Positions 1 to 9,450 are shown, counted from the stretch's first letter. The stretch is DNA of 56,406 nucleotides from Tenacibaculum skagerrakense (GCF_004345825.1 NZ_SLXM01000012.1:1-56406); one strand, 5' to 3'. Numbers and translations are program-made. Notes: generated from the letters alone by a model not told the origin.

Positions 1-99
1 TCTATAAATCAAAAATTATAACTAATTTTAAATCATGAAAAATGAATGAAAAATTGCTGCTAAAATTATCGCAACTTTTCATACACAAATACGTTGTGC
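1..99 (+). repeat. attC-like site, family B (left-truncated)
   Basis: This is the right part of a family B site, ending in GTTGTGC at 93-99. It matches the sites that close the six gene-less cassettes, so the cassette outside the window is probably another of these. Only the distal arm and the GTT core are present. Confidence 0.75.
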
Positions 100-116
100 A
101 TAATCAAAAAAAACGA

Positions 117-620
117 ATGAAAAGAATATTATTTACCCTAACTTTATTATTAGTTATAAGTTTTTCTAACGCCCAAAAAATAGAAGTTGATTCTACAAAC
201 ATTCTAACTTATAATGGAAAAAAAGTGACTTTGGATTTAACTCCAGATGAATTAAAAAAAGTGTTCGGAAAACCAGACAGAATAACTTTAAAACATAATA
301 TCATATGGACTTATGATAAGCTAGGTTTTATGGTTTATGTAAAGCCTGAAACTTTTAAAATCAATAACATTACAATCAATTTTAAAAAAGAATCATTCGA
401 TTTTTCACCTAAGGAACTGTTTAAAGGAGAACTAATCATTTATGGTTCAAACATTACTGAATTCACTAATTTTATTGAATTAAAGAGTATTGAAACTAAC
501 GCTAAAAAAAGGAACATGGGGAACGTTTACGGAATAAAAAGTCTTAAACATTCAATTTGGTTCTTCAAGAGTGAAAAAATTAAATCTGAATTATCAGGTT
601 GTGAAATAAATCTGATTTAA
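117..620 (+). CDS. Secreted hypothetical protein, integron cassette
   Basis: A 167-residue protein with a signal peptide (MKRILFTLTLLLVISFSNA, then Q) and no membrane segment after it. The reading frame stays open upstream to an ATG at 42, but those 25 residues are translated attC, so I chose the ATG at 117, just inside the cassette. Near residues 30-45 there is a segment containing VFGKPDRI that recalls the small SmpA/BamE-like fold; this is only a resemblance. Cassette ends match (GTTGTGCATA at 93, TATGCACAAC before 633). Function unknown; probably periplasmic or secreted. Confidence 0.75.
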   Translation: MKRILFTLTLLLVISFSNAQKIEVDSTNILTYNGKKVTLDLTPDELKKVFGKPDRITLKHNIIWTYDKLGFMVYVKPETFKINNITINFKKESFDFSPKELFKGELIIYGSNITEFTNFIELKSIETNAKKRNMGNVYGIKSLKHSIWFFKSEKIKSELSGCEINLI

Positions 621-626
621 AACTAT

Positions 627-760
627 GCACAACAAAGTGTATAATTAATTGCGGCTGAATTTCCTCAACGGAAATTCAATCTTATTAATTATCTTTCCGA
701 AACATCGGAAAAGTACTCGCGTCCTTTTCCCGCAAAAAATCATACACAAATACGTTGTAA
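627..760 (+). repeat. attC-like site, family A
   Basis: 134 bp from GCACAAC to GTTGTAA. Outer arms GTGTAT and ATACAC and inner arms TTGCGG and CCGCAA pair. A second hairpin, GAATTTCC with GGAAATTC, lies inside. The opening box pairs with the cassette start at 93. Confidence 0.85.
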
Positions 761-774
761 GCAATTAAGAAATA

Positions 775-1416
775 ATGGAAAAGGAAATATTTGAAAAAGC
801 ATTTGCAGATAAATTGAATAAAAATTTCCCAAAATTCTCAAAATATTTTGATTTTAATTTAAAAGCGTTTAACGAACTGAACACTCTGCTTTTTGAAATC
901 AATAAATGTCTATTGTTAGAATTTAATCGAGCTGGAATTACTTTGACAAATAACCTACTAGAGCGATTATTGAAACTAGCTCTCATTTATGACGAAGTTG
1001 GTATTGGACCAAAACCTATTGAGAGTTGGAATGATATATTTTCCGAGCCAAATAAAAAGTACAACCAAATAAAACTCGGAAATTCAATAGAACTCTGTAA
1101 AAAAAAGAAACTAATAACGGAAAAAGAAAAAATCATGCTGTTTGACCATATTAGAGTTCTAATGCGTAATGGATTCTCTCACGCGGATTCTACCGAAATC
1201 TTAGCTGGACTTCCTGACGATTCAATTATGCATCAAGCAACTCTTGATAACACTTCAGATATTCAAGAAGTGAAAATTAATCAAAAGATTATTCCATTCA
1301 TGCAGGCTTTACAAATGCAAGATTATGCAAATGAAAATGCAGAATACTATTTTGATTACGTATTCAATTTAATTTTTAGAATTGAAGAAAGATTATTAAA
1401 AAAACAAGAACAATAA
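775..1416 (+). CDS. HEPN-motif hypothetical protein, integron cassette
   Basis: A 213-residue, mostly helical, soluble protein without a signal peptide. Around residues 131-136 it carries RNGFSH, which fits the RNxxxH active-site motif of HEPN ribonucleases. HEPN proteins are common toxins or effectors in antiphage and toxin-antitoxin systems, so an RNA-cleaving defence role is a reasonable inference. No antitoxin is paired with it in the cassette. The start is the ATG 15 bases after the GTTGTAA core; cassette ends GTTGTAAGC and GCTTACAAC match. The family is not recognised with certainty. Confidence 0.75.
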   Translation: MEKEIFEKAFADKLNKNFPKFSKYFDFNLKAFNELNTLLFEINKCLLLEFNRAGITLTNNLLERLLKLALIYDEVGIGPKPIESWNDIFSEPNKKYNQIKLGNSIELCKKKKLITEKEKIMLFDHIRVLMRNGFSHADSTEILAGLPDDSIMHQATLDNTSDIQEVKINQKIIPFMQALQMQDYANENAEYYFDYVFNLIFRIEERLLKKQEQ

Positions 1417-1422
1417 AACAGC

Positions 1423-1556
1423 TTACAACATGGTGTATAATTAATTGCGGCTGAATTTCCTCTCCGGAAATTCAATCTTATTAATTATCTTTCCGCAACA
1501 TCGGAAAAGAACTCGCGTCCTTTTCCCGCAAAAAATCATACACAAATACGTTACCA
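1423..1556 (+). repeat. attC-like site, family A
   Basis: 134 bp from TTACAAC to GTTACCA, with the same paired arms as the site at 627. The next cassette starts GTTACCACAC. Confidence 0.85.
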
Positions 1557-1561
1557 CACAT

Positions 1562-2095
1562 TTGAAAAAACCAATCGAAATAGAATTAACATTTGTTAGA
1601 AAAGATTTTGAAGAGATCTATTTCAGTGGAAATCAAGCGAACTATTTCAAAAGTCAGACCACGAAAAAACCATTTCAAAATAGTTTGATTTCTGGACTTA
1701 TATTTTCTCTCTTATTATATAATACTATAACAGAAAATTCTAGACATATTTTAACTATTGTTCTTGGAATCTTTTTTGTTTATAATATAACTCTGTTTTT
1801 GATTAAAGCTTATGAAATTTTTAAAAGAAGAAGTAAAGTAAAAAAATATTTAGATGGTGTAGAAAAAATTAAGAGTCATAGATTAATATTAACTGATACT
1901 TCGTTCGAAATAATACAAGAACATGAAAAGACAATTGAAAAGTGGACTGACTTTAAATCTTCCGAAATTAATGACTTGTTTATCTATCTATTATCCGAAA
2001 AAGAAAATTATCTAATTCCGAGTAAGTCAATCACTGAACAGGAATATATTGAGCTGACTAATATTGTAACTGAAAAGATAAAAGCAGAAATATGA
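1562..2095 (+). CDS. YcxB-like membrane protein, integron cassette
   Basis: A 177-residue protein if it starts at the TTG at 1562. The frame is open back to 1445 but that part is attC, and there is no ATG at the right place. Two adjacent hydrophobic segments (near residues 37-52 and 60-82) are followed by a soluble domain with ITDTSFEII-like and YLIPSKSI-like strands. This order, two membrane helices then a PH-like C-terminal domain, fits the YcxB-like family, whose function is not established. The stop overlaps the next start (ATGA at 2092), so the two genes are probably translationally coupled. Confidence 0.7.
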   Translation: MKKPIEIELTFVRKDFEEIYFSGNQANYFKSQTTKKPFQNSLISGLIFSLLLYNTITENSRHILTIVLGIFFVYNITLFLIKAYEIFKRRSKVKKYLDGVEKIKSHRLILTDTSFEIIQEHEKTIEKWTDFKSSEINDLFIYLLSEKENYLIPSKSITEQEYIELTNIVTEKIKAEI

Positions 2096-2403
2096 CAAAG
2101 AATATAATACTGAACATATTGCTATTTTCTGCCCTAGCCTTTCTACTTGTTATATTACAAGTCTTTATTTTTTGGTTTATGTATGGAGAAGGAACTGAAT
2201 CTGGGAGAATAGCAGATTTATGGTATGTTAGTTTAATTTTAGAATATTTACCTTTATTTATCATTTTGAGTATTATATCGTTTAAGACATTCAAACGTTA
2301 TAAAGACAAAGAATTTGATAAAGTAAAAGCGAACTTAATTTCCGCTTTAATATTGACAGTTTTATATTTATTAAGGTATGAAATTATAAACTTAATCGGA
2401 TAA
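2092..2403 (+). CDS. Small three-helix membrane protein, integron cassette
   Basis: A 103-residue protein with three likely membrane segments (about residues 5-30, 45-64 and 80-100) and a short charged stretch, KTFKRYKDKEFDK, between the second and third. It is the second gene of a two-gene cassette and overlaps the YcxB-like gene by four bases. The cassette closes with GTGTGGTAAC, an exact complement of its start GTTACCACAC. No family recognised; it may act with its partner in the inner membrane. Confidence 0.7.
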   Translation: MTKNIILNILLFSALAFLLVILQVFIFWFMYGEGTESGRIADLWYVSLILEYLPLFIILSIISFKTFKRYKDKEFDKVKANLISALILTVLYLLRYEIINLIG

Positions 2404-2410
2404 AAACGTG

Positions 2411-2542
2411 TGGTAACAATGTATAACCTCAATTACGGCGGATTCGACTTCGTCTGAATCCTCTCGGTAATTACTAACACTAGTTTTTAAACAAAATATG
2501 TAACTTTAATCCCGTAACAACAGTTATACAAATACGTTGTGC
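2411..2542 (+). repeat. attC-like site, family C
   Basis: 132 bp from TGGTAAC to GTTGTGC. Arms GTATAAC and GTTATAC pair, with an inner hairpin GATTCGACTTCGTCTGAATC. This is the intact version of the site that the 32-kb element interrupts at 19826/51978, which also adds up to 132 bp. Confidence 0.85.
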
Positions 2543-2569
2543 CCAATATAAAAATCCGTCAATCAAAGA

Positions 2570-4318
2570 ATGTTTAAGAGTTTAAATGACTATTACGATT
2601 ACTTAAAAAACGATAATGGTTTTGACCAAAAATTCGGAATTTCAAGTAATTTAACTTCTTTACGAGATAGCATTGAAGATATTGATGAAAAGAAAAAATG
2701 CACCTTCGAAATTTACTTTTCAGATTTTAATTTTAAACAAGGAAATTATGTACCTCTATTTTCAAATAGTGAAAGTAGTTATCCTTCACAATCTTTATTT
2801 GAAGATTTTGAATATATTAAATATCGAGCAGGTTTAAATGATTCTATAAGTCCAAAATATTTAGCGAAGTATAACCATTTACTTTGGGACAGTTCTCACA
2901 AACACATTGATTACGCAAAAAAAGCAATAGATTATTATTTCAAATTTATTAAATCTGCTCTTTTACCTAAAGACAACAATTTATCAAACAGAGGATTTTC
3001 TGAAATGTTTAAGAATCTGTTTGTGTTGTCACAAACAATAAATTACAAAAAAGATGATTCAATAAAATTTCTAATTGACAAGCTAGATACAGAAGATATT
3101 AATGGTTTTCAAAAATACTTGTTAATGGATTTTATCACAAAGAATAGTAAAAAACTGGATAAAGTGTATACTAATCGATTCTTTGCGTATTCAAAAGAAG
3201 TGATAGAAAAGGATTTATATACAGATTTAAATAAGGAGTATCTTCAACTATTAATTGATATATCAAAAAAACTAGGAAAATCACAAAGAGACTTTCATAA
3301 CAAATTGGGCGATTGTCATATTGCTGATTCTTCAAAACATAAAGAAAGTTTTGTAGTACACGATTTTTATCTAAAAGCACTTAAGGAATATCAAAAAGCT
3401 GGAAATAAAAAAAAGATTGAAGAAGTAACCGTTCTAATTGAGAAAGCAAAAGATAATCTAAATTTTAAATCAATTAAGACTGAACATTCTAGTCCTGAAT
3501 TACAAAAGTGGTACGACGCGCTAAATGAAATGACGACAAACCTAGTTGAAAAAGGAGAAAGCAAAGATATCTACGAGTACTTAATGTGTTCTGACAAAAT
3601 TTTTCCGAAAGCTAAAGTCCTCGATGAGAAAATTAATTCCGTAATGATGGATTTAGTGAGTACAATGAGTTTTGATATTAATAGAAATGTGAGTGGCAAT
3701 AAAGGTGGAATTAACTCATACTACATACATATTCAAAATTTTACATTACGCCATCTTTGGTTAGTATTTTCTAAAGGATTGAAAAACGGAAAAATCAGTT
3801 TTGATTCATTAAAAGATTTTTTAAAAAACAATACTTGGTATGGAGTTGAATTTTCAATAAAAAATCCAGCAGGTAAAACAGAAACTTATAATTGGTTACA
3901 ACTTTTAACACCTGCACTAGATAGTTATTTCAAGCAATCAGAAATCGACATTAAAACAAATACAAACAGTTCATCTGGTTATATTTTATCTATTGATTCT
4001 TTAGTTTTAAAATTTGAAGGTATATTAAGAGAGTTTTCTAGATATAATGGAGCACAAACAATTGATATTAAGGAAAACGGAACACAGGAAAGAATTTCCT
4101 TTGAAAAATTATTAGAAAACGAAAAGTTTAAAGAATTGGTGCCAGAAGATGATATCGCTTTATTTAAATTTATGTTCACTTCAGAAGGAATGAATTTAAG
4201 GAACAATATTGCTCATTGCTTTTTTAAATCAAAAGATTATTCTGCTGCAATTATGTGGCTACTGATTTGCGCATTTTTAAAACTAGGAAATTATAAATTG
4301 AAAACTATAACGAAATAA
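2570..4318 (+). CDS. DUF4209-like HEPN protein, probable defence gene
   Basis: A 582-residue soluble protein that fills its cassette. The C-terminal part carries LRNNIAHCF (about residues 543-551), matching the RNxxxH motif of HEPN ribonucleases in the setting typical of DUF4209-like proteins. The long N-terminal part is helical and repeat-like. Large C-terminal-HEPN proteins are common in antiphage islands, so an abortive-infection role is inferred, not shown. Cassette ends GTTGTGCCCA and TGGGCACAAC match over 10 bases. The start ATG follows the core by 27 bases. Confidence 0.75.
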   Translation: MFKSLNDYYDYLKNDNGFDQKFGISSNLTSLRDSIEDIDEKKKCTFEIYFSDFNFKQGNYVPLFSNSESSYPSQSLFEDFEYIKYRAGLNDSISPKYLAKYNHLLWDSSHKHIDYAKKAIDYYFKFIKSALLPKDNNLSNRGFSEMFKNLFVLSQTINYKKDDSIKFLIDKLDTEDINGFQKYLLMDFITKNSKKLDKVYTNRFFAYSKEVIEKDLYTDLNKEYLQLLIDISKKLGKSQRDFHNKLGDCHIADSSKHKESFVVHDFYLKALKEYQKAGNKKKIEEVTVLIEKAKDNLNFKSIKTEHSSPELQKWYDALNEMTTNLVEKGESKDIYEYLMCSDKIFPKAKVLDEKINSVMMDLVSTMSFDINRNVSGNKGGINSYYIHIQNFTLRHLWLVFSKGLKNGKISFDSLKDFLKNNTWYGVEFSIKNPAGKTETYNWLQLLTPALDSYFKQSEIDIKTNTNSSSGYILSIDSLVLKFEGILREFSRYNGAQTIDIKENGTQERISFEKLLENEKFKELVPEDDIALFKFMFTSEGMNLRNNIAHCFFKSKDYSAAIMWLLICAFLKLGNYKLKTITK

Positions 4319-4327
4319 AAATACTGG

Positions 4328-4457
4328 GCACAACAATGGCTATAAGTAATTGCTTGTTCTCGCCCACTTCTGAAAAACCTCGCGGATTTTCAGTTTGGTG
4401 CGTACTTGCAAAGTTAAGTGCTAACCACGCAACTACTTATAGCCGAGACCGTTGTAG
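4328..4457 (+). repeat. attC-like site, family D
   Basis: 130 bp from GCACAAC to GTTGTAG. The arms GGCTATAAGTA and TACTTATAGCC pair perfectly over 11 bases; the interior is unrelated to families A-C. Confidence 0.85.
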
Positions 4458-4475
4458 CATATTTGAGAAAAAACT

Positions 4476-4964
4476 ATGAATAAGATTCTGACATTATCAA
4501 TTTTAATATTCCTTTCTTTTCTGAATTTTGGAAATTCATCAGAGTTAAAAGCTCAGGATAAAACGGAATATGAAAAAAACTTAAATATTGCATCTGAATT
4601 ATATTTAGAAAAAAAGAAAATTCCAAAATCTATTTTAATAAAGTTAGTTCCAGAAAATGATAGTGAATTCGGAGCATATTATGCTACAACTGGACCTGAT
4701 CATAAAATGGGTGAAACAGACTTTTTCTATGAAACTACAAGACTGATTTTTGAAAAAGTAACTTCGGAAAAAATTCCGCAATTTTACTTACCTAGTCTGA
4801 ATCTCGCAAGTTATGCAGACGGAGAATATGCAGAGGAATTTTTAGAATATTTGGAATTAATCATAAATTCGGACAAAGAAAAATTTTGCAACTCATTGAG
4901 TAAAATAAAACACAAAAATCGTAATCCTATTAAATACTATTCTGAATTAAATAAATGTGAATAA
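4476..4964 (+). CDS. Secreted hypothetical protein, integron cassette
   Basis: A 162-residue protein with an N-terminal signal peptide (ILTLSILIFLSFLNFG and a small-residue region before KAQDK). The mature part is acidic and helical, with two cysteines near the C-terminus that could form a disulfide. No family recognised. The gene starts 19 bases after the GTTGTAG core, and its cassette closes with CTACAAC, the complement of that core. Confidence 0.7.
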   Translation: MNKILTLSILIFLSFLNFGNSSELKAQDKTEYEKNLNIASELYLEKKKIPKSILIKLVPENDSEFGAYYATTGPDHKMGETDFFYETTRLIFEKVTSEKIPQFYLPSLNLASYADGEYAEEFLEYLELIINSDKEKFCNSLSKIKHKNRNPIKYYSELNKCE

Positions 4965-4970
4965 AACATG

Positions 4971-5104
4971 CTACAACAGCGTGTATAATTAATTGCGGCT
5001 GAATTTCCTCAGCGGAAATTCAATCTTATTAATTATCTTTCCGCAACATCGGAAAAGAACCCGCGTCCTTTTCCCGCAAAAAATCATACACTAATCCGTT
5101 AGCA
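4971..5104 (+). repeat. attC-like site, family A
   Basis: 134 bp from CTACAAC to GTTAGCA, with family A arms. The distal part reads CACTAATCC where other copies have CACAAATAC, so this copy has drifted slightly. Confidence 0.85.
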
Positions 5105-5698
5105 AATACTGTCGAAAATGATGTGAAGCTTTCTTTTTGATTAATAAAAGTCAGTTTCAAAATTTTGGTTTCTAATAATAATTCCAGTTCTATCCTTTTT
5201 TTAGAGAACTAAACGTTTTATGTGTCGGCTTTTTTGCCAACTTCTCTCCAACTTGATTGTCGGTTCTTAGTTTCTGTTTGAAACGTTTTTGTTTGATTCC
5301 GATAACTCCGCTTATTTTTAACTTTATGAAAGAACCTCTTTGAGTTTTAGCCAATTCTCGCTTAACGTTCTGTCCCGTTCTTTTTCTAAAAAAAGGCTTA
5401 ATAAAAAACTCTAATCACGCAAACTAAATGCAATTAAGGCTTGTAATTATTTCTAATCTATTGGCTGAAAATTGCTCCTTTTTGTAAACGCAAGTATTTG
5501 CATTCTGACTCGTTTGCTTTCAGCATAAAATTTTCTAATCGCTTTAAACTTTGGCTAGTGTTCTCCAACATTAGCTAACATGGTGTATAAAAAATAGCTG
5601 CATTATCTATAAATCAAAAATTATAACTAATTTTAAATCATGAAAAATCAATGAAAAATTGCTACTAAAATTATCGCAACTTTTCATACACAAATACG
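5099..5698 (+). repeat. Gene-less repeated cassette, copy 1
   Basis: A 600-bp unit: a body of about 475 bp, then a family B attC. I see no convincing open frame on either strand. The body is shared with copies 2-6 at roughly 85-95 percent by eye, including blocks such as TTAGAGAACTAAACGTTT and GCTTAACGTTCTGTCCCG. Start GTTAGCA and end AGCTAAC match for six bases. It may carry a structured RNA or spacer sequence; nothing proves either. Confidence 0.75.
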
Positions 5699-5704
5699 TT
5701 AGGC
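5573..5704 (+). repeat. attC-like site, family B
   Basis: 132 bp from AGCTAAC to GTTAGGC. Arms GTGTAT and ATACAC pair. The distal arm can be read as an open frame, which explains false N-terminal extensions of genes placed after family B sites. Confidence 0.8.
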
Positions 5705-5717
5705 ACAAGTTAAAATA

Positions 5718-6344
5718 ATGATACGACATCTAATATATTTCATGTTTTTGATAGTACTTTGGTCTTGTAAGCAACCTACTGACAATAAAAGTCAAAAAGA
5801 AGGAAAGCCCACACAGACGAAATCGCAATCAACATCTGTAGAACACACAAATGACTTGTCTTTCGATTATGACAAATTTGAAATCAAGAAAGGCCAACTA
5901 GGTGAAATCAAAATCGGAATGACCATATCAGAAGCGGAACAAAAATTCGATGGACTTAGAAAAGAAGTTGGACAAGCCACTGACTTTGGCTTTGGTGGAG
6001 GCAGTCCAGCTTATTTGTATTACGATAAAGACGACGTGGTATTTGGACTAATTCCCGCTCTTGATACGGAAATCCTTTTATTCATAATTGTCGCTTCACC
6101 ACGCTTGACTACAATAAATGGACTCAACCCAAATTCAACGGTTAAGGAGATATCTAAACAATATCCTAAAGTTAAGGTATATCAAAACTTAATGAACAGT
6201 TGGGAAGAAATAAGTGACACTTCAAATAATTGGGACTTTGTATTTATGACTAACGAAAAAACTGTTGGAGACTACCCCGATTTAGAAAATCCGTCAGAAT
6301 TGAAAAATATGGATATAAAAGCAGATTGGATAACTATAAAATAA
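5718..6344 (+). CDS. Lipoprotein with SmpA/BamE-like segment, integron cassette
   Basis: A 208-residue lipoprotein: hydrophobic N-terminus then a lipobox-like LWSC with Cys at residue 17. After a low-complexity linker (to about residue 50) comes GQLGEIKIGMTISEAEQKF, the pattern seen at the start of SmpA/BamE-like small domains. The rest has YYDKDD and IKADWITIK strands. Probably membrane-anchored and exposed in the periplasm; role unknown. Cassette ends GTTAGGCAC and GTGCCTAAC match over nine bases. Confidence 0.75.
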   Translation: MIRHLIYFMFLIVLWSCKQPTDNKSQKEGKPTQTKSQSTSVEHTNDLSFDYDKFEIKKGQLGEIKIGMTISEAEQKFDGLRKEVGQATDFGFGGGSPAYLYYDKDDVVFGLIPALDTEILLFIIVASPRLTTINGLNPNSTVKEISKQYPKVKVYQNLMNSWEEISDTSNNWDFVFMTNEKTVGDYPDLENPSELKNMDIKADWITIK

Positions 6345-6352
6345 AAACCAGT

Positions 6353-6486
6353 GCCTAACAAGGTGTATAATTAATTGCGGCTGAATTTCCTCGGCGGAAA
6401 TTCAATCTTATTAATTATCTTTCTGAAACAACGGAAAATGACTCGCGTCCTTTTCCCGCAAAAAATCATACACAAATACGTTAGCA
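6353..6486 (+). repeat. attC-like site, family A
   Basis: 134 bp from GCCTAAC to GTTAGCA, with family A arms. R-box pairing with the cassette start at 5698 is exact. Confidence 0.85.
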
Positions 6487-7081
6487 AACACTGTCGAAAA
6501 TGATGTTTAGTTTTCTTGTTTATTAATAAAAGTCAGTTTCAAAATTTTGGTTTTTATTAGTAATTCCAGTTTTATCCTTTTTTTAGAGAACTAAACGTTT
6601 TATGTGTTGGCTTTTTTGCCTGCTTCTCTCCTACTTGATTGTCGGTTCTTAGTTTCTGTTTGATACGCTTTTGTTTGATTCCGATAACTCCGCTTATTTT
6701 TACCTTTTTGAAAGAACCTCTTTGAGTTTATAGAAAATGATCGCTTAACGTTCTGTCCCGTTCTTTTTCTAAAAAAAAGCTTTATACAAAACTCAAATCA
6801 CGCAAACTAAATGCAATTGAGGCTTGTAATTACTTATAATCCATTGGCTGAAAATTGTTCCTTTTTGTAAAAGCTAGTATTTGCATTCTGACTCGTTTGC
6901 TTTCAGTATAAAATTTTCTAACCGCTTTAAACTTTGGCTAGTGTTCTCCAACATTAGCTAACATGGTGTATAAAAAATAGCTGTATTATCTATAAATCAA
7001 AAATTATAACTAATTTTAAATCATGAAAAATCAATGAAAAATTGCTACTAAAATTATCGCAACTTTTCATACACAAATACG
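6481..7081 (+). repeat. Gene-less repeated cassette, copy 2
   Basis: A 601-bp copy of the unit at 5099, directly followed by copy 3, so two stand in tandem. No gene seen. Closing site is family B. Confidence 0.75.
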
Positions 7082-7087
7082 TTAGCA
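6956..7087 (+). repeat. attC-like site, family B
   Basis: 132 bp from AGCTAAC to GTTAGCA. It joins two copies of the gene-less cassette, so both sides carry the same core. Confidence 0.8.
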
Positions 7088-7683
7088 AACACTGTCGAAA
7101 ATGATGTATAGTTTTCTTGTTGATTAATAAATGTCAGTTTAAAAATTTTAGTTTTTAATAGTAATTCTAGTTTTATCCTTTTTTTAGAGAACTAAACGTT
7201 TTATGTGTTGGCTTTTTTGCCCGCTTCTCTCCTATTTGATTGTCGGTTCTTAGTTTCTGTCTGAAACGTTTTTGTTTGATTCCGATAACTCCGCTTTTTT
7301 TTTAACTTTTTGATAGAACCTTTTTGAGTTTTTAGCAAATTATCGCTTAACGTTCTGTCCCGTTCTTTTTCTAAAAAAAGGCTTTATACAAAACTCAAAT
7401 CACGCAAACTAAATGCAATTAAGGCTTGTAATTACTTATTCACTTTTGGCTGAAAGTTGTTCTTGTTTATGAATGCTAGGATTTGCATTCTGTCTCGTTT
7501 GCTTAACACTTTTTATTTTCAAATCGCTTTTAACTTTGGCTAGTGTTCTCCAACATTAGCTAACATGGTGTATAAAAAATAGCTGCATTATCTATAAATC
7601 AAAAATTATAACTAATTTTAAATCATGAAAAATGAATGAAAAATTGCTGCTAAAATTATCGCAACTTTTCATACACAAATACG
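7082..7683 (+). repeat. Gene-less repeated cassette, copy 3
   Basis: A 602-bp copy. It differs from copies 1 and 2 mostly in the last 150 bases of the body (for example GTTCTTGTTTATGAATGC). No gene seen on either strand. Confidence 0.75.
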
Positions 7684-7689
7684 TTACCT
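7558..7689 (+). repeat. attC-like site, family B
   Basis: 132 bp from AGCTAAC to GTTACCT; closes gene-less copy 3. Confidence 0.8.
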
Positions 7690-7698
7690 ACCATTTAA

Positions 7699-8430
7699 AT
7701 GAAGATAGAAGAAGCCATAGAAAATTTGTATAAAGTATTTTCAAAATACACGACCTCTGATATGCATTATTGTGACTGTGGCTGTATAGACGAAAATGAC
7801 GTAAAAAAATTGGCATCAAAGAAACTGCGAGAACTTGAAGAAGACGACTTTAGTTCATATCACGGAAGTGCACTTTATACTTGGGGTGATATTGAACATT
7901 ATAAGCATTTCTTACCAAGAATTTTAGAAGTTCATAACGAAAAGAACGGAAAAGGACTTATTGGACTTTTTGAAATTACTTCAAAATTAGAATACGCAGA
8001 ATGGGAAAATTGGGATAGCAATGAAATTAAAGCTATTAAAGACTTCATTTTTGCTGATTGGAATAGCTTTATTAACAAACAGCACTCTGAAATTGGGACA
8101 GATGATATTGAATATTATTCCTTCTTTTTTAAGCCAGAAGACCTTTTGAGTATTTGGGACTTGACTATAAATGAAAATAGCTTGAAAAATTTCGTGGCAT
8201 TCTTCTATTATAATGGAACTGAAATAATAAACAAAGGACTGAAAATCAAAGACAAGATTTATAATAAAGAGTTCATGAATTTACTAAATCAGCCTGAGCT
8301 TTTGGATAAATTAGAAATTGAATTCTTTAAAGCAGACGAAATAAATAAAGACTATGCAGAAAAAATATCGATTGTAACACAAATGATTGAACAAGAAAAA
8401 ACGGTAGGTAACAATGTATATAAAAAATAG
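7699..8430 (+). CDS. Cys-rich-motif hypothetical protein, integron cassette
   Basis: A 243-residue soluble protein. Near residues 22-30 it has MHYCDCGC followed by acidic residues and DV, a cysteine cluster that could bind metal; the next part contains WGDIEHYKHFLPRI. I know similar hypothetical proteins from scattered genomes but no function. The last residues (about GNNVYKK) and the stop codon are encoded by the attC itself: the gene runs through AGGTAAC and stops at TAG 8428-8430. Cassette ends GTTACCTACC and GGTAGGTAAC match over 10 bases. Confidence 0.75.
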   Translation: MKIEEAIENLYKVFSKYTTSDMHYCDCGCIDENDVKKLASKKLRELEEDDFSSYHGSALYTWGDIEHYKHFLPRILEVHNEKNGKGLIGLFEITSKLEYAEWENWDSNEIKAIKDFIFADWNSFINKQHSEIGTDDIEYYSFFFKPEDLLSIWDLTINENSLKNFVAFFYYNGTEIINKGLKIKDKIYNKEFMNLLNQPELLDKLEIEFFKADEINKDYAEKISIVTQMIEQEKTVGNNVYKK

Positions 8431-8536
8431 GCGATACAGTAGTAAAATCAAGGCTTTTGGCTCGTATCAAACTTCCTGCTTAACCGAAAGTTCAGTGCTT
8501 CGAAATCGCCTACTTTTCATATACTAAACGTTAGCA
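8406..8536 (+). repeat. attC-like site, family E
   Basis: 131 bp from AGGTAAC to GTTAGCA. Arms GTATAT with ATATAC and ATAGGCGAT with ATCGCCTA pair. Only copy of this family here. Its first 25 bases are also the 3-prime end of the upstream coding region. Confidence 0.8.
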
Positions 8537-8541
8537 CACAT

Positions 8542-9321
8542 ATGACAACAATCGCACATTTAACAAACGAAGCAAGATTATTAGCAGAATTGGCTAATTC
8601 AAATTTAGGAAATTTAGCAGGACGTTGTCCAAACAAAATAGAGGTTCAAGATTACTATTTAGGAATTCTTCGCAGACAAGCGATTTTATTGTTGGATATG
8701 GAAAAAATTCTGAATAACAGAAATCCCGAATTGATAACAACACCATTTATATTACTTAGAAGTCTAATGGATGATTTTTTGCATTTATTATATTTAGAAC
8801 TTCACGCAGATAGTGAAGAAGAAATAGTAAAAATCAATGCAAAAACTCATAAACAATCATTCAAATCACTCGAGGATTTAACAGCATCTAACCACAATCA
8901 CTTTAATGGAGCCTACACGTTTTATCTGAACAATGAACAATTTCAGGCGCTAAAAGATACTTTTACAGGAAAAGCGGAAAACGATAAATATTTTAGCGAT
9001 AAACCTCAGTTTAGATTTAAAAATTTTATTCCTCTTTCTCAGGTCGCTGATAACATCACTCACTCAAGAGAAATAGAGATATTTAAAGATAGAGCCTTTT
9101 ATTTATGGAAAGAGTTTTCATCATTTGTACATTATTCAAACTCTTCATTTTATCTTGAAACTAATCCGAATCCCATAAATCTTCTAAAAATTGAGGAAGG
9201 ATTTCAGTATTGCTATAACTCAATTTATCTTTCGTTCAAATATTTTGAGAGGACTTTAGGCATTCCTTTTACTGATAATGCGGAATTAAGAGGAAGACAC
9301 GGAATAATATACGTGTGCTAA
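8542..9321 (+). CDS. Helical hypothetical protein, HEPN/DUF5677-like in outline
   Basis: A 259-residue helical protein without a signal peptide. It contains RRQAILLLDMEKIL and LLRSLMDDFLHLLYL early, and FSSFVHYSNSSFY near residue 200. This outline resembles DUF5677-type helical proteins, but the match is by eye and weak. The stop codon TAA is supplied by the attC core itself (TGCTAAC at 9316-9322). The start ATG lies 5 bases after the GTTAGCA core, so the gene fills the cassette. Ends GTTAGCACAC and GTGTGCTAAC match over 10 bases. Confidence 0.7.
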   Translation: MTTIAHLTNEARLLAELANSNLGNLAGRCPNKIEVQDYYLGILRRQAILLLDMEKILNNRNPELITTPFILLRSLMDDFLHLLYLELHADSEEEIVKINAKTHKQSFKSLEDLTASNHNHFNGAYTFYLNNEQFQALKDTFTGKAENDKYFSDKPQFRFKNFIPLSQVADNITHSREIEIFKDRAFYLWKEFSSFVHYSNSSFYLETNPNPINLLKIEEGFQYCYNSIYLSFKYFERTLGIPFTDNAELRGRHGIIYVC

Positions 9322-9450
9322 CACCGTGTATAATTAATTGCTTTGGTCGTTGCTTATTTGGAAAATTCCTTCGGAATTTTCTCGCGTTCGTTTTTGTTTA
9401 CTAAATTAGTTGCTTAAACACGCAACTAACCATACACAATCACGTTAGCA
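9316..9450 (+). repeat. attC-like site, family F
   Basis: 135 bp from TGCTAAC to GTTAGCA. Arms GTGTAT and ATACAC pair; the interior differs from family A, with an inner hairpin GGAAAATTCC followed by TTCGGAATTTTC. Confidence 0.8.

Noticed and set aside
42..116. N-terminal extension of the first gene (also at 13175-13246 and 1445-1561)
   Set aside because: These residues are translated attC arms; the same peptide (LLKLSQLFIHKYV) appears before unrelated genes.
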